A stretch of 64,000 nt of DNA, from the NCBI GenBank assembly GCA_022821145.1, contig JAJEEE010000024.1, positions 1-64,000 on the forward strand, in the 5' to 3' direction. This document shows, one piece after another, positions 18,234-26,206 of this stretch (position 1 is the stretch's first letter; each line of letters opens with the position of its first letter). The DNA is from Acidobacteriota bacterium. GTDB lineage: Bacteria; Acidobacteriota; Terriglobia; 20CM-2-55-15. Under the pieces are notes generated by a model. That model ran no database searches. It was not told where the DNA came from and was given only the letters and a program-made list of their open reading frames with translations. The translations under genes were made by a program, and so were the position numbers.

Positions 18234-19325
18234 TCACCGTTGCCCCTCCAGCGCGGCCTGGATCTGAAGCCTCACGTTCTCGAGAACGTTCCGGCGAGGC
18301 GAGTCGGGGGCCGCGTCCAGGTACGCCTCGATTTCGCCGAGGGCGTCGTCGTAACGTCCCAGGCGCGTATAGACGTTCAGCAGCGCCAAGTGCGCGTCCA
18401 GCGCGCCCGCGTCCAGTTCCAGCGCACGGAGCAGCGGAACCTCGGCGCGCGCGTGGTCACCGTTTTCGTAAAGCGCGGACCCAAGGTAGAAATGAGCCTC
18501 GGCCGCGAGTGGTTCCAGGCGCACGGCCGCCTCCAGGAAGCCGATCGCCTTTCGGTAGGATTCGATCGCCAACTCCGGGCCGGTCTCGACATCCAGGGCC
18601 TGGCCTTCCTGGAAATGGAGCATTCCCGAATTGATGAGCGGACGCGCGTCGTTCGGTCCGAGTTCCCGGGCGCGTTCCAGCGCGTTCTCGGCGTCCCGGT
18701 ACCGGCCCGCCTTCACGTACTCGATGCCGACGGCGTTCAGAGCGTCGTAGAAGTCCGGTGCCTCGGCCAGGGCCGCTTCGAGATGCGCCACCGCCGCCTC
18801 CGCATCGCCGGCCTCCGTCGCTTCGAGTGCGGACCGGTAGGCGTCCCGCGCCCGGGAAGGAATCGACGCCGTCAGCCGGTCCACGTCGACGACGCGGGAA
18901 CGCCCGTCGCGCCCGTCCAGAGGGGTTTCCGGCGCGACCGGTTCCAGGTGGAGGACCAGGATTCCGGAGAATTCGAGCTGGAACGGGTTGCGGGGGTGCG
19001 GCAGCAGCGTCCGGTAGTCGAGAACTCGGCGGATGGGTTCGTACCCGTCTTCGTCGATGGCCAGGATGAAGCGGTCGAGGGGATCCACTCCCAGGATATT
19101 CTGGAACTCGAACTCCTCGCTGCCGATCGTGTACGCCGTGGCCACTGTGCGGCCGGTGCTCCCGCTGTCGAGCCGGACCTCCACCAGCCAGTCGACGGGG
19201 CGTCCGTTGGCGATCACGCGCCCCGTCAGGCCCGTGAGGACGTGACCGGGTACCTGGGGCGTCGCGGCGGGCGCGGCCAACGCTCCAAGCATCGCGACAA
19301 CGGCCGTCCGGCCGGCTACGTTCAT
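18234..19325 (-). CDS. Exported TPR protein, first gene of the minus-strand CRTAC1 operon
   Basis: A 363-residue protein with a signal peptide (MNVAGRTAVVAML to ATPQ). An N-terminal beta-rich domain (about 25-150) resembles a carboxypeptidase-regulatory fold, and TPRs fill about 170-350 (GRYRDAENALERARELGP, GDHARAEVPLLRALELDA, GRYDDALGEIEAYL). A perfect GGGAGGGAGG lies just before ATG 19325. A well-formed promoter is about 30 bases further up, so this gene heads the operon 18234 > 17122 > 15788 > 14070. Confidence 0.8.
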   Translation of the reverse strand: MNVAGRTAVVAMLGALAAPAATPQVPGHVLTGLTGRVIANGRPVDWLVEVRLDSGSTGRTVATAYTIGSEEFEFQNILGVDPLDRFILAIDEDGYEPIRRVLDYRTLLPHPRNPFQLEFSGILVLHLEPVAPETPLDGRDGRSRVVDVDRLTASIPSRARDAYRSALEATEAGDAEAAVAHLEAALAEAPDFYDALNAVGIEYVKAGRYRDAENALERARELGPNDARPLINSGMLHFQEGQALDVETGPELAIESYRKAIGFLEAAVRLEPLAAEAHFYLGSALYENGDHARAEVPLLRALELDAGALDAHLALLNVYTRLGRYDDALGEIEAYLDAAPDSPRRNVLENVRLQIQAALEGQR

Positions 19326-19353
19326 CCCTCCCTCCCGAAATGATCGAGTTCTC

Positions 19354-19382
19354 AATCTATATCCGGCGCGGATGCGAGTCAA
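19354..19382 (-). promoter_or_regulatory. Promoter of the minus-strand TPR/CRTAC1 operon
   Basis: On the minus strand TTGACT (19382-19377), a 17-base spacer and TAGATT (19359-19354) lie 28 bases before the start at 19325. Good matches and ideal spacing. Confidence 0.5.
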
Positions 19383-19422
19383 AGTTTCCTCATGCGTCGT
19401 TCCGGACCGCGTCCACCGCGGA

Positions 19423-19845
19423 TCAACACCCGTATCCGCCTTTCGACATGCGCTTGAACGACGCCCGGATCAGCTCCCGCAGCACGTCGGCGTCCACGTC
19501 CTCGAGCCTCTTGATGTACAGGCACGATTTGCCCGTCGTGTAGCGGCCGAGCTTCTTCATCAAGGCTTCGTGCCGCTCGAATCCGGTCATGATGTAGACC
19601 GTCAGGCTCTGCTTGCGCGGTGAGACGCCGGTCGCCATCCAGTCGCCCTCGCGGCCCGTCGCGTACTTGTAGTGGTAGCTGCCGAAGCCGACGATGCTGT
19701 CGCCCCACATGGTGGGCGGCTCCCCGGTCACGTCGGCCATCAAGCGGACGACGGCGCGGCAGTCCTCCCGGCGCCGGGCGTTGTCGATGCCCGCGAGAAA
19801 CGTTTCGACGTCCGCGTCGTTCTTCTTCGTCTTGAGCTCGGCCAT
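19423..19845 (-). CDS. DUF1801 family protein
   Basis: A 140-residue protein matching the DUF1801 / YdhG-like fold along its whole length. Features are an early VETFLAGIDN, MADVTGEPPTMWGDSIVGFG, a YKYATGREGDWMATG stretch and a C-terminal SCLYIKRLEDVD. It has no signal peptide and is probably cytosolic. The family's biochemical role is not established. It lies 21 bases downstream of the PQQ dehydrogenase gene on the same strand and could be read through from it, although the two have no obvious shared role. Confidence 0.88.
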   Translation of the reverse strand: MAELKTKKNDADVETFLAGIDNARRREDCRAVVRLMADVTGEPPTMWGDSIVGFGSYHYKYATGREGDWMATGVSPRKQSLTVYIMTGFERHEALMKKLGRYTTGKSCLYIKRLEDVDADVLRELIRASFKRMSKGGYGC

Positions 19846-19866
19846 GGGTACGGTTTCCGCGGCTGG

Positions 19867-21636
19867 CTAGTCCAGGGCGTATACCCAGACGGACCCGCCC
19901 TGAGGCACCGGCTCCAGCTCTCCGGGAAACAGGCGCGTCAGCGTGCCCTGCATCCCGGCCGAGTCGCCGCCCCAACCCGAGAGCACGGCGATGTACTGCT
20001 TCCCGTCGACGGCGAAGGACGACGGCGGCGCCAGGATGCCGGACGGCGTCGGGGCCTCCCACAGGAGCGCGCCCGTTTCGGCGTCGAAGGCGTGGACCTT
20101 CCGGTCGTTGGTCCCGCCCGCGAAAACCAGGCCCCCGCCCGTCGCCAGCATGCCGCCCCAGTTCGGGCTTCGCGGGTACTCGTGCGTCCAGACCCGCTCG
20201 CCCGTGTCGACGTTCCAGGCCTGCACCTCGCCGAAATGGTCCGCGCCCGGCACCATGGGCGGCTCTCCGCTGCGCTGGCCGCGGACCGTGCCGGTGAATC
20301 CCCGGCCCGCGGTGTAGGTCACCTCCTCGGCGCCCATCAGCTCGCCGCACAGGTTGTTGTTGGCCGGTACGTAGATCATCCGGGTCTCGGGGCTGAACGC
20401 GATGGGGGGCCAGTTCTTTCCGCCGTGAATGCCGGGGCAGAAACGCGCGCTCCGGCCCGAGCCCGGCTTCCGGTCCGGGTCGATCTCGGGGCGCCCGGTA
20501 ACGGGATCCAGGCCCAGGAAGACGTTCTGGAACACGTAGGGCTTGCCCTCGACGAAGCCGATCGGACCGTCGGTGCGTTCCAGGAACCAGAGGTATCCGT
20601 TGCGGGCCACGTTGATCAAGCCCGTGATCGTCCGGCCGTCCCGCTGGTAGTCCACCACGATCGGGGGCGAGACCTCGTCCCAGTCCCAGGAGTCGTTCGG
20701 GTGGTACTGGAAATGCCCGCGGATCTCTCCGGTCGCGACGTCGAGCGCCACGGTCGAGGTGACGTAGAGATTGTCCCCGGGCCGCTGGTCGCCGATCCAC
20801 GGCCCGCCGTTGCCCGTGCCCCAGAACGCCAGGTTCGCCGCTGGATCGTAGTTGCCCGTCACCCAGACGGGAGCCCCGCCCGTCCGCCACTGATCGCCGT
20901 CGGGCCAGGTCTCGCTGCCCGGTTCCCCGGGCTCGGGGATCGTATAGGTCCGCCACAGCTCCGTCCCGTCGGCGGGATCGAAGGCGGCGACGAAGCCGCG
21001 AATCCCGAACTCGCCGCCCGAGGCGCCCACCATGACGGTCCCGCCCGCCACCAGCGGGGCCAGCGTGGTGTAGTAGCCGGCGGCGTTGTCGGCGATGGTC
21101 GTTTCCCAGACCGTGTCGCCGGTGCGTGCGTCCAGGGCCACCAGCACGGCCTCGCCCGCCGCCCACAGGACGTAGTCCCCCCAGAGCGCGACGCCGCGAT
21201 TGGTCTCGTGCGGCACGCGCGCGCCCTCGGGGCGCGGGCGCCGGTGCCGCCACAGGAGCCGGCCGGTCGCCGCCTCCAGAGCAACCACTTGGTTGTTGGG
21301 CGTCGTGATGAACATCACGCCGTTGTTGACCAGGGGCGCCGACTCGTGGACGGGCGTCTCGCCGGTGGCGAATCCCCAGACCGGACGGAGACGCCCGACG
21401 TTCTCCACGGTGATTTCGTCGAGCGGGCTGTAACCCCACCCGTCGTAGGTTCCGCGGATCGACAGCCAGTTCGCGTCCTCCGGGTTCAGCAGGCGCTCTT
21501 CCGTGACCGGCGCGTAGTCCCGGAGAACCCCCGGAAGCGGGACCGGTTCCGGAAGCGCCTGGGCACGGGCCGCGGCCGTCGATGCGGCCACGAGCGCCGC
21601 CAGGCAGGTCACACGAACGATCGTCTGTGCGCGCAT
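19867..21636 (-). CDS. PQQ-dependent alcohol-dehydrogenase-like quinoprotein
   Basis: A 589-residue exported eight-bladed beta-propeller of the PQQ methanol/ethanol dehydrogenase family. It has a signal peptide (MRAQTIVRVTCLAAL to RAQA) and tryptophan-docking blades (GRLLWRHRR, GDTVWETTI). The family stretches GTGNGGPW, QRPGDNLY, NDSWDWD (which should hold the catalytic Asp) and CPGIHGGKNWPP are present. The adjacent Cys-Cys pair seen before NRG in classical methanol dehydrogenases is absent; here the residues read VPHETNRG. There is no C-terminal cytochrome domain. The ATG was chosen because GGGAGGA precedes it. Electrons would pass to a separate acceptor. The substrate is unknown. Confidence 0.85.
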   Translation of the reverse strand: MRAQTIVRVTCLAALVAASTAAARAQALPEPVPLPGVLRDYAPVTEERLLNPEDANWLSIRGTYDGWGYSPLDEITVENVGRLRPVWGFATGETPVHESAPLVNNGVMFITTPNNQVVALEAATGRLLWRHRRPRPEGARVPHETNRGVALWGDYVLWAAGEAVLVALDARTGDTVWETTIADNAAGYYTTLAPLVAGGTVMVGASGGEFGIRGFVAAFDPADGTELWRTYTIPEPGEPGSETWPDGDQWRTGGAPVWVTGNYDPAANLAFWGTGNGGPWIGDQRPGDNLYVTSTVALDVATGEIRGHFQYHPNDSWDWDEVSPPIVVDYQRDGRTITGLINVARNGYLWFLERTDGPIGFVEGKPYVFQNVFLGLDPVTGRPEIDPDRKPGSGRSARFCPGIHGGKNWPPIAFSPETRMIYVPANNNLCGELMGAEEVTYTAGRGFTGTVRGQRSGEPPMVPGADHFGEVQAWNVDTGERVWTHEYPRSPNWGGMLATGGGLVFAGGTNDRKVHAFDAETGALLWEAPTPSGILAPPSSFAVDGKQYIAVLSGWGGDSAGMQGTLTRLFPGELEPVPQGGSVWVYALD

Positions 21637-21799
21637 CGATTCATCCTCCCGCAACCGGTACTGAACCCGCGTTGCCCACCGGACCCCCCGGGCGCGGTCC
21701 TCGTCACCGGCGTCCGTAAACGTTAGCAGTCCGTCAGGGAAGTGTACATGGCCGCGTTCATGTTAACCTTCGACGAATCCGGCTCCGAGGAGGCTCCCG

Positions 21800-23242
21800 A
21801 TGAGCGGTTTCGCGATCACGCTTTCGGCCGCGCTGTCGATGGCCGTGCAGACCGGCCCGTGCGAGGGGGTCGAGGCCCCGCCGGGCGCGACCGTCACTTC
21901 CATCGAGCGTGTGGCGGCCGATGGGACGCTTCCGGAGCACTGCCGCGTGGCCGCCGTCCTGGCCCCATCGGACGATTCGGAGATCGGAATGGAGGTGTGG
22001 CTCCCGACCCGGGACTGGAACGGCAAGTTCCTGGCCGTGGGCAACGGCGGGTGGGCCGGGACCGTTTCCACGGGGGCGCTGGCCGGCGGGCTCGGCGAAG
22101 GGTACGCCGCGGCATCGACCGACACGGGCCACACGGGACCGCCGGGGGCGTTCGCCGTCGGGCATCCGGAGAAGGTCGTCGACTTCGCCTACCGTGCGAT
22201 GCACGAGACCGTCGTTCAGTCCAAGGCCATCATCGAGAGCTTTTACGACCGCCCGCCGCGCCTGTCCTACTTCAGCGGGTGTTCGACCGGCGGTTGGCAG
22301 GGACTGGCCGCGGCCCAGCGCCATCCCGACGATTTCGACGCGATCGTCGCGGGCGCGCCGGTCTATGACCGGCCGCGTCTCCATGCGTCCGAGATGATGA
22401 AGTTCGTGGAGATCATGACCGAGCCGGATCGCCTCGTTCCGCGCGCGAAGATCGAGATGATCGCCGAAGCCGTGACGAACAGTTGCGACGGCGACGACGG
22501 GGTGGTCGACGGACTCATCGACGATCCCCGCACGTGCGGCTTCGAGCCCGCGTCGCTGGCGTGCACCGGAGCCGAAACCGACATGTGCCTGACGCCGCCC
22601 CAGGTCGCATCGTTGGAACGCGCCTATGCATCCACCGTCACCGGCGCCGGCGAGTTCGTATACTCGGGGCACGCGCGCGGGTTCGAGTCGGCGTGGCGGA
22701 TGCCGGCGCCGGGCGGCGAGCCCCGGACGAGTCCAATGGCCAGCTTTCGATTCCTGGCGCACGAAGACCCGGACTGGAATTGGCGGGACTTCGACCTGGA
22801 AGCCGATCTGGCGCTGCTGATGGAGAACGCGGCCGTCCTGCAAGCTACAGACGCCGATCTCGGTCGATTCCGTGACCGCGGCGGCAAGCTGATCGTGTAC
22901 CACGGCTGGAACGATCCCGGCCCTTCACCGCTGAGCACGATCCGTTACTACGACCGCGTGCTGGATGCGATGGGTCCCGAACAGGACGACTGGTTGCGCC
23001 TGTACCTGATGCCGGGCGTCGGCCACTGCCGCGGCGGCGCGGGGCCCGACCAGGCCGATTTCCTGGCCGCTATCGAGCGATGGGTCGAATCCGGAACGGC
23101 GCCGGATCGGATCCGGGCTTCCAGGGTACGGAACGGGCAGGTGGACATGACACGCCCGCTATGCCCGTACCCCGAAGTGGCCCGATGGACGGGACTCGGT
23201 TCGACGAACGATTCGGAGAACTTCGACTGTGTGGCGCCATGA
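21800..23242 (+). CDS. Tannase/feruloyl esterase family protein
   Basis: A 480-residue alpha/beta hydrolase of the tannase/feruloyl esterase family. It has the nucleophile motif G-C-S162-T-G-G, the acid D372 in HGWNDP and the base H409 in GVGHCRGG. A calcium-type loop (CDGDDGVVDGLIDDP, about 229-243) and Cys residues placed to bridge the active site are also as in the family. A short hydrophobic N-terminus (MSGFAITLSAALSMA) suggests export. Members cleave gallate or ferulate esters from tannins and plant polymers. The next gene, a cupin, overlaps its end by 14 bases. With ligJ 5.7 kb away it supports a role in plant-aromatic use. Confidence 0.88.
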   Translation: MSGFAITLSAALSMAVQTGPCEGVEAPPGATVTSIERVAADGTLPEHCRVAAVLAPSDDSEIGMEVWLPTRDWNGKFLAVGNGGWAGTVSTGALAGGLGEGYAAASTDTGHTGPPGAFAVGHPEKVVDFAYRAMHETVVQSKAIIESFYDRPPRLSYFSGCSTGGWQGLAAAQRHPDDFDAIVAGAPVYDRPRLHASEMMKFVEIMTEPDRLVPRAKIEMIAEAVTNSCDGDDGVVDGLIDDPRTCGFEPASLACTGAETDMCLTPPQVASLERAYASTVTGAGEFVYSGHARGFESAWRMPAPGGEPRTSPMASFRFLAHEDPDWNWRDFDLEADLALLMENAAVLQATDADLGRFRDRGGKLIVYHGWNDPGPSPLSTIRYYDRVLDAMGPEQDDWLRLYLMPGVGHCRGGAGPDQADFLAAIERWVESGTAPDRIRASRVRNGQVDMTRPLCPYPEVARWTGLGSTNDSENFDCVAP

Positions 23243-23804
23243 AGCCATCGTCTGGGGAGCGCTGCTGCTCCAGGGACCGGTGCTGGACAACGACTACGTC
23301 ACCGTGCATCGAAACGCCGCGCCCTGCGCGCCGGCCGCGTCCGGGTGCGGCGACCGCGTGATCGTCGCGCTCGCCGCGGTGGACTTCGAAGGCGCCCGCA
23401 TGGAGCGCGGAGACGTGCGCGTGTTCGACGCCGCCGAGAGCTACTCCGCCCCGAGCGGGGGAGATTTCGTCGAAGTGGCCCTCAAGCTCGACCGCCCTCC
23501 GGTGAGAACGACCGCCGAGACGATCGTTCCGCCCAACTACAACGTCACGCACCACGAAGGCGAGCGCTTCCGGGTGATCGAGGGCAGACTGCGGCCGGGC
23601 GACACCCGCGACCGCCATACGCACAACCAGCGATTGATCGTCTATCTCAACGCGGCGCGGCTGCGCCAGTTTCCCGATGGGGAACCGGAGAGATCGACGC
23701 GTTTCATCGCCGACGACATCCGGTTCGCCGAGCCGACGACCCACGAACTGGTCAACGTCGGAGACGTTCCGGTCCGCAACATCGTGATCGAGCTGAAACC
23801 CTGA
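23229..23804 (+). CDS. Cupin-like protein translationally coupled to the tannase gene
   Basis: A 191-residue protein starting at GTG inside the end of the tannase gene. Two cupin-like stretches are visible, an N-terminal one (about 35-75) and a C-terminal one with GERFRVIEGRLRPGD, DRHTHNQRLIVYL and NVGDVPVRNIVIEL. The His residues in HHEGE and HTHNQ are candidate metal ligands. A short hydrophobic N-terminus may be a signal peptide. The function is unknown; small acidobacterial cupins of this kind are usually uncharacterised. The overlap implies translational coupling with the esterase. Confidence 0.7.
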   Translation: MWRHEAIVWGALLLQGPVLDNDYVTVHRNAAPCAPAASGCGDRVIVALAAVDFEGARMERGDVRVFDAAESYSAPSGGDFVEVALKLDRPPVRTTAETIVPPNYNVTHHEGERFRVIEGRLRPGDTRDRHTHNQRLIVYLNAARLRQFPDGEPERSTRFIADDIRFAEPTTHELVNVGDVPVRNIVIELKP

Positions 23805-23817
23805 GACGATAGAAGCT

Positions 23818-23845
23818 TTGAATCCGGCGCGCGGTGGCATATCGT
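23818..23845 (+). promoter_or_regulatory. Possible promoter before the secreted-protein cluster
   Basis: TTGAAT (23818-23823), a 16-base spacer and TATCGT (23840-23845) lie 38 bases before the ATG at 23884. The match is modest. Confidence 0.28.
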
Positions 23846-23883
23846 GAATCGTGTTTCTGTTGGAGTGGAGGCTAGTCGAACCC

Positions 23884-24702
23884 ATGCGACACACCCGCTT
23901 TAGTTTCCTGATCGCGGCCGTTTCGGCCGTCGTCGCGCTGCTGGCCCACGTTCCGGAGGCGCCGGGACAGGGATTCCGGACCGAGATTCCGAGGATGCCG
24001 GACGGCGCCCCCGATATCAGCGGCGTCTGGCAGGCCCTGAACAACGCGCACTGGAACGTCGAGCCGCACGTGGCCGACTATCCCGTCGTGCTCGAGCTGG
24101 GGGCGCAGTTCGCGATCCCGCCCGGGCAGGGCGTGGTCGAAGGCGGCGAGATCCCGTACCTTCCGGAGGCGCGGGCCCAAAGGGACGAGAACTTCGCCAA
24201 CCGGCTCGGCAACGATCCGGAAGCCAAGTGCTACCGGGCCGGCGTGCCGCGGTCCACCTACATGCCGTACCCGTTCCAGATCTTTCAGAACACCGGCAAC
24301 GTCTACGTCATCTACCAGTTCGCGGCGGCCATCCGGAACATCCACGTCGGCGGCGTGCGCGAGGCCCCGATCGACACGTGGATGGGGTGGTCGAACGGGA
24401 ACTGGGAGGGCGACACGTTCGTCGTCGACGTCACGGGCGTCAACGGGGTGACGTGGCTCGACCGGGCCGGCAACTTCACCAGCAACCAGGCCCGGATCCA
24501 GGAGCGTTATACGCTGATCGGTCCGAACCACATGGAATACGAGGCGACGATCACCGACCCGACGATCTACTCGAGACCGTGGACGATCCGCATGCCGCTC
24601 TACCGCAGGATCGAGGACGATTTCCAGTTCCTCGAATTCAAGTGTGTGGCGTTCTCGGAAGAGATACTATACGGACATCTGAGGAAGCCGCCTGAAGACT
24701 AA
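23884..24702 (+). CDS. Secreted acidobacterial protein of unknown function (PDISGVW type)
   Basis: A 272-residue protein with a signal peptide (MRHTRFSFLIAAVSAV to APGQ). After it comes the phrase PDGAPDISGVW, typical of a large family of exported proteins in Acidobacteria and some Proteobacteria. Further family-like stretches are GNWEGDTFVVDV and RIQERYTLIGPNHMEYEATITDP. I know of no assigned activity. The related proteins at 24719 and 26207 share the same signatures, so the three form one local expansion. Confidence 0.75.
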   Translation: MRHTRFSFLIAAVSAVVALLAHVPEAPGQGFRTEIPRMPDGAPDISGVWQALNNAHWNVEPHVADYPVVLELGAQFAIPPGQGVVEGGEIPYLPEARAQRDENFANRLGNDPEAKCYRAGVPRSTYMPYPFQIFQNTGNVYVIYQFAAAIRNIHVGGVREAPIDTWMGWSNGNWEGDTFVVDVTGVNGVTWLDRAGNFTSNQARIQERYTLIGPNHMEYEATITDPTIYSRPWTIRMPLYRRIEDDFQFLEFKCVAFSEEILYGHLRKPPED

Positions 24703-24718
24703 CGGAGGACGTTACACG

Positions 24719-25687
24719 ATGATTCGACGAGCCATCACGATCGCGGGCGCCGCGGCCCTCGTCACGGCGCTCCTGGCCCCCGCGCCGTCGAGCGCGCAGA
24801 CCCGGATGACCGCCTGGGGCGAGCCGGACATTTCGGGATACTTCACGCAGTCGCAGACCGTGCCGTTGCAGCGGCCCGAGGAACTGGGCGAGCAGGAGTT
24901 CTACACGCCCGAGGAAGCCGCCGAGCGGGCGGCCCGGCGCATGGCGCCCCCCGAGGGCCCGCCCGAGAGGAACCGCGGCACCAACAGCGACGTGCACTAC
25001 GACTTCGATCAGTTCGGGCTGAGCGGGTTTCAGAACGAGGTGGCGACCAACCTTCGGACCTCGATCATCGTGGATCCCCCGAACGGCCGGATGCCCGCGC
25101 TTCTGGACGCCGCCCGCGAACGGGCGGACGCGCGCCGGGAAGCGCGCCGCGGACGCGAGTTCGACGGGCCCGAGAACCGGTCGCTGACCGAACGCTGCAT
25201 CGTCTGGTCCAGCACGCTGCCCCCGATTCTGCCGGGCGGATACAACAGCAACATGCAGATCTTCCAGAGCCCGGGATACGTCGTGATCCAGGCCGAGATG
25301 GGCGATCCCCGAATCATTCCCACCAACGGGGAGGCTCACGCGGCGGGCGACCTCCAGCAGTACAACGGCGTGTCCGTGGGCCGCTGGGAAGGCGAGTCGC
25401 TGGTGGTGGAAACCACCAACTTCCACGAGGCGACGGCCTGGAGGAATTCCGGCCCGAACATGAAGGTGACCGAGCGCCTGACGCGGATCGACGACGATAC
25501 GGTCGAGTATCGTTTCACGGTGGAGGATCCCGAGACGTGGGCCGCCGCGTGGTCGGGCGTGTATCCGCTGGCGCGGATCGACGGGCCCATCTACGAGTAC
25601 GACTGTCACGAAGGGAACTACGGCATCGCCAACATCCTGGCCGGTCAGCGCGCCGAGGAGCGGCGGCAGGCGGAGAATGGACAGTAG
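24719..25687 (+). CDS. Secreted acidobacterial protein of unknown function, paralogue A
   Basis: A 322-residue exported protein (signal peptide ending SSAQ). Conserved stretches are GEPDISGYF, EFDGPENRSLTERCI, YNSNMQIFQSPGYVVI, VGRWEGESLVVETTNFHE and YEYDCHEGNYGIANIL. It starts 16 bases after the preceding related gene, behind GGAGG, and so is probably in the same operon. It aligns over its full length with the protein at 26207-27157. No catalytic motif is recognised. The two Cys in ERCIVW and YDCHEG could pair in the periplasm. Confidence 0.78.
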   Translation: MIRRAITIAGAAALVTALLAPAPSSAQTRMTAWGEPDISGYFTQSQTVPLQRPEELGEQEFYTPEEAAERAARRMAPPEGPPERNRGTNSDVHYDFDQFGLSGFQNEVATNLRTSIIVDPPNGRMPALLDAARERADARREARRGREFDGPENRSLTERCIVWSSTLPPILPGGYNSNMQIFQSPGYVVIQAEMGDPRIIPTNGEAHAAGDLQQYNGVSVGRWEGESLVVETTNFHEATAWRNSGPNMKVTERLTRIDDDTVEYRFTVEDPETWAAAWSGVYPLARIDGPIYEYDCHEGNYGIANILAGQRAEERRQAENGQ

Positions 25688-25731
25688 GACATGGACTTCA
25701 AGGCAATCCTGAGACGATCGGGGGTGGCGGA

Positions 25732-26124
25732 ATGCGCATGACACGTGTGGCGGCGTTCGTGTTGGCGTTGGCCGTGTCGGGAACCCCGGCCGCGGCCCAT
25801 CACGCGTTCGCGACGGAATTCGACGCGGAGCGGCCCGTGGAGTTCACGGGCACGGTGACCCGGGTCGAGTTGATCAACCCGCATTCGTGGATCCACATGG
25901 ACGTGGAGAACGAGGACGGCACGGTCACGAGCTGGATGGTCGAGGGCGGCAGCCCCAACGCCCTGCTGCGGCGAGGCATCGACCGGAACAGCATACCCAT
26001 CGGCGCGGAGCTCTACGTGGACGGCTACGGTTCGCGCGACGGAGAGAGCAAGGCCGTCGGCGTGGACATGCGGTTCGCCGACGGCACGCCGCTGTTCTTC
26101 GGAGGAACCCAGCGCGACCCGTGA
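25732..26124 (+). CDS. DUF6152 family exported protein
   Basis: A 130-residue protein with a signal peptide (MRMTRVAAFVLAL to AAAHH). It is the compact family domain with HHAFATEFD at the mature N-terminus, VEFTGTVTRVELINPHSW and VEGGSPNALLRRG. These small beta-barrel-like proteins sit beside PDISGVW-type genes in many Acidobacteria. Their role is unknown, though the N-terminal His-His could bind metal. ATG 25732 begins the signal peptide and has a GGGGTGG tract before it; the frame stays open further upstream but without signal-like sequence. Confidence 0.8.
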   Translation: MRMTRVAAFVLALAVSGTPAAAHHAFATEFDAERPVEFTGTVTRVELINPHSWIHMDVENEDGTVTSWMVEGGSPNALLRRGIDRNSIPIGAELYVDGYGSRDGESKAVGVDMRFADGTPLFFGGTQRDP

Positions 26125-26141
26125 CATCCCGGCTGCGGAAG

Positions 26142-26190
26142 AGCGGGACGGCGGACTCCGGTGGAGGACGCGGGTCCCGCTTTTCTTTTT
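26142..26190 (+). terminator. Intrinsic terminator between the DUF6152 gene and the next gene
   Basis: AGCGGGAC (26142-26149) pairs with GTCCCGCT (26174-26181), and TTTTCTTTTT (26181-26190) follows. The loop is 24 bases long. It stands only 17 bases before the next ATG and so may give partial rather than full termination. Confidence 0.6.
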
Positions 26191-26206
26191 CGCCACGGAG
26201 GAGACG

